This document shows positions 54,972-64,000 of a DNA stretch of 64,000 bases, piece by piece (the stretch's first letter is position 1; each line of letters begins with the position of its first letter). Where the stretch lies: contig MVAQ01000048.1 of NCBI GenBank assembly GCA_014825775.1, positions 1 to 64,000 on the forward strand, given 5' to 3'. The notes beneath the pieces were generated by a model. It was given only the letters and a program-made list of their open reading frames with translations. It made no database searches and was not told the origin of the DNA. The translations under genes and the position numbers were made by a program. Origin of the DNA: Krasilnikovozyma curviuscula. Its lineage: Eukaryota; Basidiomycota; Tremellomycetes; Cystofilobasidiales; Mrakiaceae.

Positions 54972-56402
54972 CTACTCGCAACACACCATGAAGCTCGCCT
55001 TGCTAGCCTTCCTTACTCTCTCCGCAACCGCCAGACCCTCTCCCTTCTCCTCACCTGCTTCAATGAACACCGCGACACAACCAGCTGCCTCCAACGTCAA
55101 CAACCCGTCAAACAGCCGCTGTGCAGCCACTGATGGAGTTTCGAGAGGACCTAGTGGATGGTGGACAAATTGGGAAGAGGGTGGGAGGAAAGAGGACAGT
55201 TTTGAGGAGGTGTAGAGCATGAGGCCGATCTTCTGTTTATAGATTGGAGTCGGTGGTGGTGGTGCGAAGATGGAATCTGCCTCCTCAGGGCTGATCTTCG
55301 CCGCTGCTTCCGCAGTGGCTTCCTCGTTGATTTCCTGTAATAATGACTTCATGATATCTATTGGTGCTGGCAGATCCCAACTTCGAGGACCAATGCAAGG
55401 AACCAGTAGGAAGACGGGTATGGAAGGCGTATAATGTGTGTACTTCATTCCCGGCGTCGTGGGTTTGGTAGCGAGTTCCGAGTCCTGGTAATCACGAGCG
55501 TATACTGTGACTTTTATCTCTGCGACTGATGAGTCGGTGGACTTGGATAACGCTTCTTCGATGCCTTCTGGAGTGACACAGCCCGGTCGCAAGATCTTCA
55601 GTTCACCTGCCGTGCTGAGACCGTCGATGACCGTGCTTTCCAACCCGCCTTCACAGTCACCACCATCTAATATCAGCTCAATCCTTCCATCTAAATCGGT
55701 GAACACGTGCGATGCCTTTGTTGGAGAAGGTCGACCCGAGCGGTTGGCTGAGGGTGCAGCGATAGGCTTGCCAGATGTTGCAATTAAAGCGCGGGCGACG
55801 GGGTGGGAAGGGAACCGGACAGCAACAGTCGGTAGGTTGGCTGTGACTTCTGTTGGTAGTGATTTCGAAGCTGGGAACAGCAGTGTCATCGGACCTGGCC
55901 AAAACTTGTCAATTAAGAATTTGTAGATTGGCGACATCTCGTAGTCCGCCGGTAGAATATCCTTCTCCAGCATATCCAGCGACGAGATATGGACTATCAG
56001 AGGATTGTCGGATGGTCTTCCTTTAGTCGAGTAGATTTTGGAGATTGCTGTGCTCGAAAGGGCATTTGCTCCCAAGCCGTAGACTGACTCGGAGGCAAAA
56101 GAGACCAGCTGATCCGAGTTGATCAACTCTGAAGCTTTTTTAAATACTGAAGCTGTATTTTCGTCGTTGAAGACTGGGTTGGGTGGTGATTGAAGGGAGG
56201 TTGAGGACGAGTCGAACAAAATGGTGGCTGTTGGAACGGATGTGACTGTGGTTGTTATCTTGTCCTTTAACGACAGGGAGGATAGGGCTGGAAGCTCTGA
56301 AGAGCTGGTAGAGGTGGACATGGGTGATCTGGCGAGAACAGGGTTGGTAAATGTTTTGATGCCGACTGATGATACGCTACTGGCAAGTCGACGCAAGATC
56401 AT
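54972..56402 (-). CDS. SUA5: Threonylcarbamoyl-AMP synthase Sua5 (YrdC family)
   Basis: A single-exon gene of 476 residues. The YrdC domain (about residues 85-290) shows the ATP/threonine-binding signatures SESVYGLGANA, YSTKGRPSDNPLIVHI (KxR...SxN pattern), FWPGPMTLL, VAVRFPSHPVA and AAPSANRSGRPSPT, and a late ILRPGCVTPE. The C-terminal Sua5 domain includes SPGMKYTHY-like TTPGMKYTHYTPS, and GLMLYTSS. The enzyme makes threonylcarbamoyl-AMP for t6A37 in ANN-decoding tRNAs. The first ATG, at 56402, opens an Arg/Ser-rich presequence (MILRRLASSVSSVGIKTF). A second in-frame Met at residue 28 (MSTSTSSS) would give a presequence-free form, so one gene may serve both mitochondria and cytosol. The intronless state contrasts with its neighbours. 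Confidence 0.94.
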   Translation of the reverse strand: MILRRLASSVSSVGIKTFTNPVLARSPMSTSTSSSELPALSSLSLKDKITTTVTSVPTATILFDSSSTSLQSPPNPVFNDENTASVFKKASELINSDQLVSFASESVYGLGANALSSTAISKIYSTKGRPSDNPLIVHISSLDMLEKDILPADYEMSPIYKFLIDKFWPGPMTLLFPASKSLPTEVTANLPTVAVRFPSHPVARALIATSGKPIAAPSANRSGRPSPTKASHVFTDLDGRIELILDGGDCEGGLESTVIDGLSTAGELKILRPGCVTPEGIEEALSKSTDSSVAEIKVTVYARDYQDSELATKPTTPGMKYTHYTPSIPVFLLVPCIGPRSWDLPAPIDIMKSLLQEINEEATAEAAAKISPEEADSIFAPPPPTPIYKQKIGLMLYTSSKLSSFLPPSSQFVHHPLGPLETPSVAAQRLFDGLLTLEAAGCVAVFIEAGEEKGEGLAVAERVRKASKASFMVCCE

Positions 56403-56835
56403 ACACAACGTACTCTGTTTCGACGAGAGTTCAATTGAAGAGTCTAGTGAGCCCCAGTCATCACTACAAAAGAGAATATATTTTCGTACCGGGACAAATT
56501 CTGATGATTAATGGCGTTCCCACGAGACCGCAGCCTTCTGCTTCAAAAATTCTGTTTTGTAGGAGAGGGAGACTCAGAGATCGTACAAGCTGAAACGAAG
56601 CGTATAGCTTACTGGGTGAGTCGACCCAAAATAGGCTTGACGAGTGACGGTCAGTATCTTGCTTCACATGAGTTAACAATTTTGAAGCGTAATGGACGGA
56701 ACTGTGGCGTGAGCTTTGTGCCTTGCTTGATATGCTCGGGAAATAGTTGCACATAATCGATCGATCGGTATCAAGGAAGTCGAGAGAGAGAAGCTCTGAC
56801 CTTTTCAAGCATATGTCCTATCAGACGCTGGGTAC
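56403..56835. other. Intergenic: SUA5 promoter and 3' region of NmrA-like gene B
   Basis: No gene or RNA element recognised. Confidence 0.45.
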
Positions 56836-57908
56836 CTACAATCTGCTACCAGAGATCCACTTTCCGTGGTGGTAGCAGCCCTCAGGTACAATCTTCTCAG
56901 CTTCTCTTCTTCTCCAACCGAAAGGCCAGAGACGTCTTTCTCCCTGGACACCGACGATTTTGCCCTCACTCACAACGGCGGCGGCGGCGGCACCTGAGCG
57001 ATCGAAGATCTCTCTTTCCAAAGTGATACCGCTGTTGTCTCTTACTTGAACTAATGGGGTTGAAGCACCTCCAGCGACGACTGCGTATGGTTGAGCGATC
57101 CAGCCAATGACTCTCATGCAGTGCTGGACGACCTCATCCGTCATAGAAACAGGGCGGGCCGTGCCGCTGATCAAGCTGTCACCAAGGCCCATGTAACCGT
57201 AGAGACCCGTCTTGACTGCGTAGCCGATTTGGCTGGGAGCGAATAGGACCTCGGGGTGCTGGAAGATGTGGTGGTTGAATGGGAGTGAAGATAACTGTGG
57301 GAGAATGCGAATGTTATGAAATGCAGGGTCGTTGTTGTAGCTGACGTGTTACAGATGAACAGAGCTTCGTGACAAACTCACATCGTAGACACTCAAACCT
57401 CTAGCTATCTCATTTCCAACAATTCCCGTCTCAGAGTAAGGATATCCCAAGTCAACCAAGCCGTCTCCACCGCCAGAGAAGACGAGGTTTCCCCATCCTC
57501 TACCAATTCCACCTTCAGTCGCATTTCTCCATCTCAAGCCTTCAAAAGCAGCTCTCATGTTCTCCGAGGCATTCTCATGGTGGAGAAGGTTGATGGTGAT
57601 GTCACTCTCCTTGACGGCGCTTGCGACAGCGTCGATGTTGTTTAGGTCACCGTTGAGAATTCGGATTTGTTTTGGAGAGATGGCTCTCAAGACTTCATCG
57701 TCTGCCGTTGCATGAGGGACCAGGATGGCGATGGGCGAGTCTGGATAAGATCTTGAGAGAGATGAGATGATTGGTTCACCAAGATTGGTGGAAGCCTGTG
57801 GGGTGAGATGTCAACGTAAGCTTCATCAGTGGAGATGAGGATGGGCAAGGCATAGCGCAATACTGGACTCACTCCCAACAAGAAGAAAGATGGCGACCTG
57901 TAGAACAT
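56836..57908 (-). CDS. NmrA-like Rossmann protein (paralogue B)
   Basis: Four exons encode about 300 residues beginning MFYRSPSFFLLGAS. The protein parallels gene A over its first half: SPSFFLLGAS, RSYPDSPIAIL, ISPKQIRILNGDLNNID, ESDITIN, MRAAFEGLRWRN, LSVYD. The nucleotide loop is changed: GASTNLGEP replaces GASGYIGG, so the middle Gly of GxxGxxG is lost. The second half has the segment GYAVKTGLYGYMGLGDSL and a Gly/Ala-rich stretch (RSGAAAAAVVSEGKIVG), then ends KWISGSRL. This suggests an old duplication with altered or lost cofactor binding. The start codon at 57908 is the first ATG in frame, and the gene is divergent from the Zn-cluster regulator. Substrate unknown; it could be a redox-sensor-like or regulatory NmrA protein rather than an enzyme. 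Confidence 0.75.
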
Positions 57909-58955
57909 TTTGATGATTTCCGTTTTTGTATGAGTGAACTGGGTATGTGATGGTTGGGTGAGAGAAGGAGATGCAGACTAATCTCCTCGTGAAGGGTTGA
58001 CGCGTCACCGTCGCAACGCTTGGATCTTTCCCTTGGTTCAAATCTATCAATATATGTCGGTGAGATTTTCCTCGCAGTGTTGAATTGGTGCTGTGCTGCA
58101 CCCGAAAAGCCACTTCGCAAGCGATTTTCTACGTGGACGTTCTTACTTGGAGAGCGCGCCATCAAAACAACTGCGCAATTACATCGGTTCCAGTTGTTTC
58201 GACAGGAATGTTGGCACCCACCTTGACATTGTTGTGGGGTCCGTCTTCCGCGAGTGAAAGCTTCCAGATGTGCAACGATTACGGAAGAAGAAGATTGGTA
58301 CTAGCGAGACTGCGAGCAAACCCCGGCCAGACATCAGACAACCTAGCGCTGCGATTTGACCTCACCTCAAAAGTATTGACCTCACCTCCTTCGAGGTAAA
58401 ACACCCTAAGCACTATACTGGGTACTCCCTTAGGGGCGATGTCTTCTCCATACTGGCGGTGCTGCCCGTTCTCCAGTGCGACTCTGCTGAGAAAGGGACA
58501 AGCGGGCAGCCAGCAAGCGTGGGAGCCCCATCTCGCTACTTTGGTTTTGCCAGGGCTGCAGTCGTACCACGGATACCCCCAACTTTCTATACTTACATTG
58601 ATGGAAGTATATATAGCCATGGTCGCCTCATATATCGTCGTCGTGCTGAACGAGCGCCTTGAGAATTGATGCCGTCGATTCCAGATCGCCAGAGTGAGGT
58701 CAGGCTTGCTCAATTATAAAACCTCCCCTCACCCCTCACCCATCCCGCCAGCAACTAAAATCAACACAGACGGCAATTTTACCCGTCCCACCATCCGGAT
58801 CTCCGTAGGGCCATCGACTGGACAGCAGGCGGTATCACTGGCGTTCGGTTGACGGGTGCCTCGTTTTTCGAAGAGGCAAGCAAGCCTGCCTTTGAATAGG
58901 CTCGAGGGAGCTCTCCCAGCATCTGAAGGCTGTGGACCACAGTGACAGGGTGAAA
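57909..58955. promoter_or_regulatory. Long divergent promoter region (NmrA-like B / Zn-cluster regulator)
   Basis: Just over 1 kb between two divergent starts, the longest such region in the window. It contains a TATATATAG sequence near 58611 and open frames on both strands (58439-58669 plus; 58279-58713 minus) that I could not support as genes. It may hold binding sites for a regulated promoter. Confidence 0.4.
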
Positions 58956-61900
58956 ATGGACCTTCCTATCGACCCTGCTGGCCAAGCCTCGACCTCCCAG
59001 CTCGATTCAACGCCAGATTCAGACGAGAAAAACGATCCAACGTACGGCGGCGCGGGTTCTGCTGAGGCTTCAAAAAGCCTGGCGGATGATGAGAAGCCCA
59101 CAGGAGGGTCCGTCGAACCAAAGAAGAGGAGTCACAAGAGAAAGAACGACGATGAGAAGCCTATGAGAAGGCAGAATGTCGTACGTCCTCTCTTCCGTTT
59201 TGTTCCTACTCCTCCACCGCATGAATCTTTTGAACCGTAAAATTGGTCCGTTACTCACCCCATACACGCTATTTTCTTGGTCGACCCCTCTCAACCTCGC
59301 CTGCAGAGCTGCGGTATGTCCAATAGATCTGTTCTGTCCATACCGTTGTCCAACATCCTGATCATTTGCTTGCTTTGCGCCTCTTTTTTTCCCGGGTGAC
59401 TTCTATTTACTTTACCGGTTGTATCCCACCGTTTCTCACAGACCAATGTCGAGCTCGAAAGATCAAGTGTATCAGGGGGGAGAATGAAGTTTCTTGCCAA
59501 CACTGTAAATCAAAAGACCAGAGTGAGTTGAGTTTAGTTTTCCTATGCTCCTATTCTGCTTCGACTGCTCAAGTGGATGAAGAAGGTGGCTTAAGCGTCT
59601 GACCGAAATGCTCTGCTTTCTTTTATGTCAAATCGATTCCAGACTGCACAATGGAGTATGTTACCACAGCAATCTCAAAACAAAAGAGTCGAATGTCTCT
59701 GACGGCGACACCATCTCCGAGAGAATCACCGTCTTCAAAACGCCCCTCCCTTGCGCGCAACATTCGCCCACCATCGCCATCGTCGTCTGGAACCCCACCT
59801 AGCTCCAAAGCAGCCACTAGTGGTGATGTCCCAACCAGTAAGCGCTGTCTCGCCCTGGTTCTCAAAGCCACATCGCTCCGTCGACAGGTTCTGCAGATTC
59901 TGATTGGAATATTTTGGCTTTGATTTGCTTAGTCGCACAGCTGTCACATCACGACCCACCTTACTCAACAACTTCAGGTCCAGGAACTCGTTCTGGTATG
60001 CCCGACAGTGAAGAACGTACTTCCAATGAAGACCCATACTACCGTCATCCTGGCCCTTCAGAGTGAGCTGTTCATTGTGCTAGTCGCCCTTTTACTTAGT
60101 CGCTTAGGCTCTGTGCTTTGTAATTTTCGACCTGCAGCCCTTCTTCTGATGTACGGAGTGTTTCAGCGTCTCCACTTGTCTCATTCACTCCCTCGACGGA
60201 GCTGTTACTGCAGTACTTGTTCGCTCCGAACTCAACTTCAGTTCCGGAGCTGGGCTATCAAGATCCACCGATGACACCGACGTCGTCCCAGCCTGACACG
60301 TGGGCTTATGTCCAGTGCTGGCGTGGAGAACCCAGTGAAGCCAGTCTGAAGCTCTCGTCAGATAGTGCTCTGCGACACGCGTAAGTGATTAGCTATTCGA
60401 GAACGGTGGATGCTTCGTTATACTGACCAAAACTTAATTGGTGTTATAGTCTTGCTCTTGATTTAATGGAAACTTACTTTGAGATTGTTCACATTCGAAT
60501 GCCGCTCATCAACCCGCAACTGTTCCGGGAGCAGCTTCTCAATCCTGGTGGGAAAGATGGACCCGTTGGGCATCCTCTTCTTGCGTGAGTCCACTTTTGC
60601 ACCTATCCTGACCTGAAGATGCCATTGTTGACAGCTTCTTTGGTCGTTGTTTGACAAACACAGTGTCGTCCTGGCTTTCGCTAGCAAATTCTCCGAACAC
60701 CCTCTCATCCAACAGGATAGAGCTGCTCAAGCGTACCACATGAAACCTGGGCGCAATCGTAGTCGGATCAGTGACATATTAGTTGCGAGGTGTCAAGAGG
60801 TGCTCGATGTGCACAAGGTTCACCGGATCGCTACGATGGACAATGTTCGGGCGGCGATAATGATTGAGCCGATGCTCAGTCGTGAGTAATTTGTGCTCTC
60901 TCTGTTTCTGCTGATGATTTCTTGCTGAATGGAATGTGATTTAATCTATTAAGATGCTCCCAATGTCCTTGGATTCAATGGGTTCTGGACCAGGATCGCC
61001 ATCAGCCATGCCCTTGCACTCCGTCTCAACGACATGGACGTGATACTGCAGTTCACCGACGATCATGTAAGCAGATCCTCAACATGAATGATCATTGCGC
61101 TACGCTGACTCTTTGTTGCTTTACCGCTCATAGGAGAAAAACTCCAGAGGCTTTGCTTGGATGTACTTGCTGATGGCCGACTCGTTCGCCAGTGCTTTCT
61201 TTCGGAAGCGCCCCACGTTGTGGAGCCACGACTACGAGCAGAACCCAGTCACAAAATCAGATACAATCTCATGTTTTGCGGAAGTGAGTTTCAGTCTCGT
61301 GCTTCATTTCTTTTTGTCAGCGATTCTTGAAGCTGAGATTGCTGCCCAAATTTAAAGCCTTGGTATACTGCAAATCACACATTGGCATCTATCATGAGGC
61401 TGATAGCAGTGATGAACAGTCAAGGAAGTAACGGGCTTGCTTCTGCTACGCTCCATGCCCTGTCCGCGATGCTGACTGCCTGGAGAGAGAATCATAGAGG
61501 TTGTCTGTGTCCTGCTGGTCAGTACCTCAAATGCAATCACAAATGACATGCGTTTCTCATTGTTTTTTTGTATCTCACAGTCTGGCCGGACAACTGGACC
61601 TTCATTGCCGCCGTGACTGCATGCTCAGTTGATTGCGGGTATCACACCACTTGGCTTCTTCTGGAGCGATCTATTCAGCAATCTGGTATCACTGAATGGG
61701 CAACATATCCCGCTGGATCTCATTCCCTAATGGAAGTGAACAAACTTCGCGCTAATATCAGAGGGGAGGCTCTGCATTCTGCTCTGAGAATTGCGTTGTT
61801 GGTGCGTTCACGATTGCTCACTTCATGGTGGTATGATATGTTGAAACTTGCATCCCATATCTCTAGGCTTCTGTGTTGGCGGCGAATGGATACAATCGTC

Positions 61901-62319
61901 TCGATCCAAACATCTTCCATTGTCAGCACCTCAGTTAACTGATTAATCATGTAGCTGTCAACTCATCGTTTCTTTGTCATTCTAGATGCACTCTTTGATG
62001 CTGGACTCTTCTTAGCTGAGAATGGACGGACAGAGGCGACAAATTGTGTCACTGCATTGAGACAGTACGCGATCGCGTACGAGGAGAGCTATGACCAGGC
62101 CGACGTCGTGGAAATTAAGCTGAGAGAGACTTTAGCCGCTCAGTATGGTTCTACAATGACTGAAGATGGCCCACAACAGCCACCCCAGACCAATAGCGTT
62201 TCTGGATCACTCGGGAAGCATCCGGATGTGGTGAGTTCAGCCCAAATTGTCATGACAGTGTCGGCGATTTCGCTAACTGACGTTGATTCTTGACAAAGTA
62301 CGGCCAATATTCCCGGTAG
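58956..62319 (+). CDS. Zn(II)2Cys6 transcription factor with fungal-specific TF domain
   Basis: About twelve exons, roughly 700 residues. After a basic Lys/Arg-rich segment (KKRSHKRKN) the zinc cluster SCDQCRARKIKC is followed by VSCQHC and QNCTM, giving C-x2-C-x6-C-x8-C-x2-C-x6-C at about residues 77-106. It is assembled from exon 1 (58956-59180), a 7-base microexon (59307-59313), exon 3 (59442-59522) and exon 4 (from 59643). A Ser/Pro linker leads to the fungal TF regulatory domain: ALDLMETYFEIVHIRMPLIN near 60460, RIAISHALALRLNDMD near 61000, GFAWMYLLMADSFASAFFRK near 61155, VWPDNWTFIAAVTAC near 61580. It ends VYGQYSR. Between 61284 and 61412 I could not find canonical splice sites that keep the frame (one base off). 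It is convergent with allantoinase, 182 bases apart, so a role in purine-nitrogen use is possible but inferred. Confidence 0.82.
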
Positions 62320-62500
62320 CCACTACTAGTGCTTAGTTTTTCTTGTTGTAAAAGGTGGTCATTATGGTTGTACGAACTCTTGTCCAGCATTTTTTTCTTT
62401 CGTGTCCCCACCTCCATAATGGCAAGGCTTAAGCTCAGCAGAAAATTGCGTCGTATCAAAAGGTATATACTCAGAGAATGTACAATAACCAGAAGAATGA

Positions 62501-64000
62501 TTAGAGCGTCTGGCCCAAAGGCTCAAGATTGTCAAACGCAGTTTCATGACTCCACACCAGTTTTCCTCTCAAGTACGTCTTCTCAACAACACCCACAAGC
62601 TCTCTACCCTCGAAGGGTGAAAGTTTGTTCTTGAAATGCAGGTGTGACTTGGAAACCTGAAGTGCAGAAACGATAGTAAAAGGTTTGTTACTCGCTATAT
62701 CGATTGCAGGCATATCAAAGTGAAGCATACTCACAGTGAACTCTTTTTCTTTGTTGAAGATGACAATGTCTGCATCATATCCGACAGAGAGTTGCCCCTT
62801 CTTGTTGTCAACGCCAACAAACTTGGCTGTCCGCCTACACATCCACTCCAAACATTGAGCCAGTCCGATCTTGTCCTTTGTAGCTGTATTCTGAGCAAGT
62901 TCCGTCAAGATGAGCGGCAGTCCAAGTCCGAGTGCTGAGATACCTCCCCAAGCCTAGAAGAAGCCCTTATAAGCATGATGTAATATATTTCTCGATCGAC
63001 AAAAGGAAAAAGCTTACCTGGATGAAATCTCCTTTTTCAAGTTGCTTCATCTCAGAGACACATGGAGAATGATCGGAAACAACAAAATCGATAGTTCCGT
63101 CTGCAAACAGAAGAAAAACAGGGCGTTAGCTGGCAGAACTCTCCGTGGTTCTCCAAACGACAAAGCTTTCCTAGTAGACCTCCCCAGAGAAGTTCTCTGT
63201 TTTTGCTCCCTCTTATCGGAGGACAACACTTGTACTGAGTGTGCTTGTCTGGCACGCTCTCAGCAGTGATACACTTAAAGAGGGAAAAAGAAAGGAGTCA
63301 AAATCAGGACCTCGGAGATGGATTAGACAAACTCACCAGGTAATGGAAACACGTCTCCACCGTCAACTGAAGACCTCTGGCCTTTGCTTCTTTTATTCTA
63401 GGAAGACAATCTGCTGCGCTCAAATGAACCAAATGACACTTCATGCCAGGAAATTTGTCCATCAACTTCAGAATCAAGTCCAGTGCGTCTGTTTCAAAGG
63501 TTGGTGGTCTTGAGTTTAGGAATGTGCTATAACAGGATGGATCTGACGAGTCGACGTGGTGATGAGATATTGTTGATGGTTGACGGTATGACGTCTCTGA
63601 GTCTGATTCGGAATCCAACTCGGCGTGGAATAATAGTGGATGACCGGTGTGCTGATTAAGCAAGGGCGGAAAACCGGACGAACGCATTAGTGTCTAGTGC
63701 GCATCAACTGATTCTGCTGGAACGAACAGCGGCAACTTACCTCCAGAACTTTCATAGCAGTCTCAATATCCTCTTCTTCAACGCACGGGAATTCGTCAAC
63801 TCCACTCTTAATCATGAAACATTTGAATCCCTTGACGCCAGCATTGATCAACGGCACCAAATCTCCATCGTTTCCTGGAATGACACCTCCCCAGAAGCCT
63901 TCATGATTCAAAGTTTTATAAGATCGCCAGAGATCGCCAGTAAAAACAGCAGTATGAGATACGAGAGGAAACCAGTCAGTTCCGACGAGGTGGCACTGGC
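62501..64000 (-). CDS. DAL1: Allantoinase, C-terminal part (cut by window edge)
   Basis: Only the 3' exons are inside the window; the N-terminus lies beyond 64000. Reading inward on the minus strand, the order is that of the allantoinase/dihydroorotase amidohydrolase fold: NHEGFWGGVIPGN near 63905, GVKGFKCFMIKSGVDEFP near 63840 (with the carbamylated-Lys-like KGFKCF), HPLLFHAELD near 63640, KCHLVHLSAADCLPRI near 63440, and VETCFHYL near 63350. Then come DFVVSDHSPC near 63085 (catalytic Asp), YDADIVIFN near 62780 and the late FKNKLSPFEGRELVG and LRGKLV. Metal-binding His residues are in place. The enzyme hydrolyses allantoin to allantoate, letting fungi use purines as nitrogen. A GTGAGT...TTCAG intron near 62670-62735 splits KEFT-VSKSHLHF. 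The stop is at 62501-62503. Confidence 0.92.

Noticed and set aside
54972..55215. Plus-strand frame starting MKLALLAFLTLSATARP that looks like a signal peptide
   Set aside because: It is antisense to the conserved C-terminal domain of SUA5; the resemblance is the mirror of Ala/Ser/Lys-rich helix codons.
58279..58713. Open frames on both strands, and a faint 5S rRNA-like box C (GAGATGGGG) on the minus strand
   Set aside because: The minus frame starts with TTG, the plus frame has no family features, and the 5S resemblance lacks box A and the closing stem.

Overview
The window is a compact, gene-dense stretch of a fungal nuclear genome. Short introns (about 45-110 bases, GT...AG with CTNAC-type branch points), a pentafunctional AROM gene, a CPL1-like cysteine-rich secreted protein, a fungal Nha1-type antiporter and a Zn(II)2Cys6 regulator all point to a basidiomycete, most likely a yeast-forming one. 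I cannot name the species. I see no transposon, CRISPR array, rRNA or tRNA.

Layout from left to right. 0.6-2.3 kb: bHLH regulator (+). 2.7-7.5 kb: an INP54-like inositol polyphosphate 5-phosphatase (-) and a membrane-anchored aspartic protease (-). 8.4-11.7 kb: a coiled-coil orphan (-) and a small secreted orphan (+). 12.7-17.7 kb: a BRI3-like membrane protein (-) and the U2 snRNP factor SF3B1/Hsh155 (-). 18.9-23.8 kb: a homeodomain regulator (-) and a mitochondrial membrane protein of unknown role (-). 24.1-28.0 kb: RNA polymerase III subunit RPC11 (+), a secreted calcineurin-like phosphatase (-) and the succinate dehydrogenase assembly factor Sdh5/SDHAF2 (-). 28.4-42.7 kb, all (+): the ribosome-biogenesis ATPase Rix7/NVL, the Na+/H+ antiporter Nha1, a CPL1-like secreted protein, an SRAP/HMCES DNA-protein crosslink protein and DNA polymerase epsilon subunit Dpb2. 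42.8-48.5 kb: ARO1 (-). 49.4-57.9 kb: two diverged NmrA-like Rossmann proteins (-) flanking eIF3e/Int6 (-), the tRNA deaminase Tad2 (+) and the t6A enzyme Sua5 (-). 58.9-64 kb: a Zn(II)2Cys6 regulator (+) convergent with a right-truncated allantoinase (-).

Most genes are unrelated housekeeping functions: splicing, translation and tRNA modification, Pol III, replication and repair, ribosome assembly and aromatic amino acids. The only neighbourhood that hints at joint function is the Zn-cluster regulator beside allantoinase, a possible purine-nitrogen catabolism pair. The most interesting non-coding signal is between 50.86 and 51.41 kb. There a TATA box of RNA polymerase III type precedes motifs resembling RNase MRP RNA (a CR-I-like element and a GAAGA/UAUCCC element), and the candidate 5' and 3' ends are complementary.

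Gene models were spliced by eye from frame continuity, splice consensus and family conservation. Exon ends given to the base were checked by phase. Outer coordinates of multi-exon genes run from start codon to stop codon unless stated.
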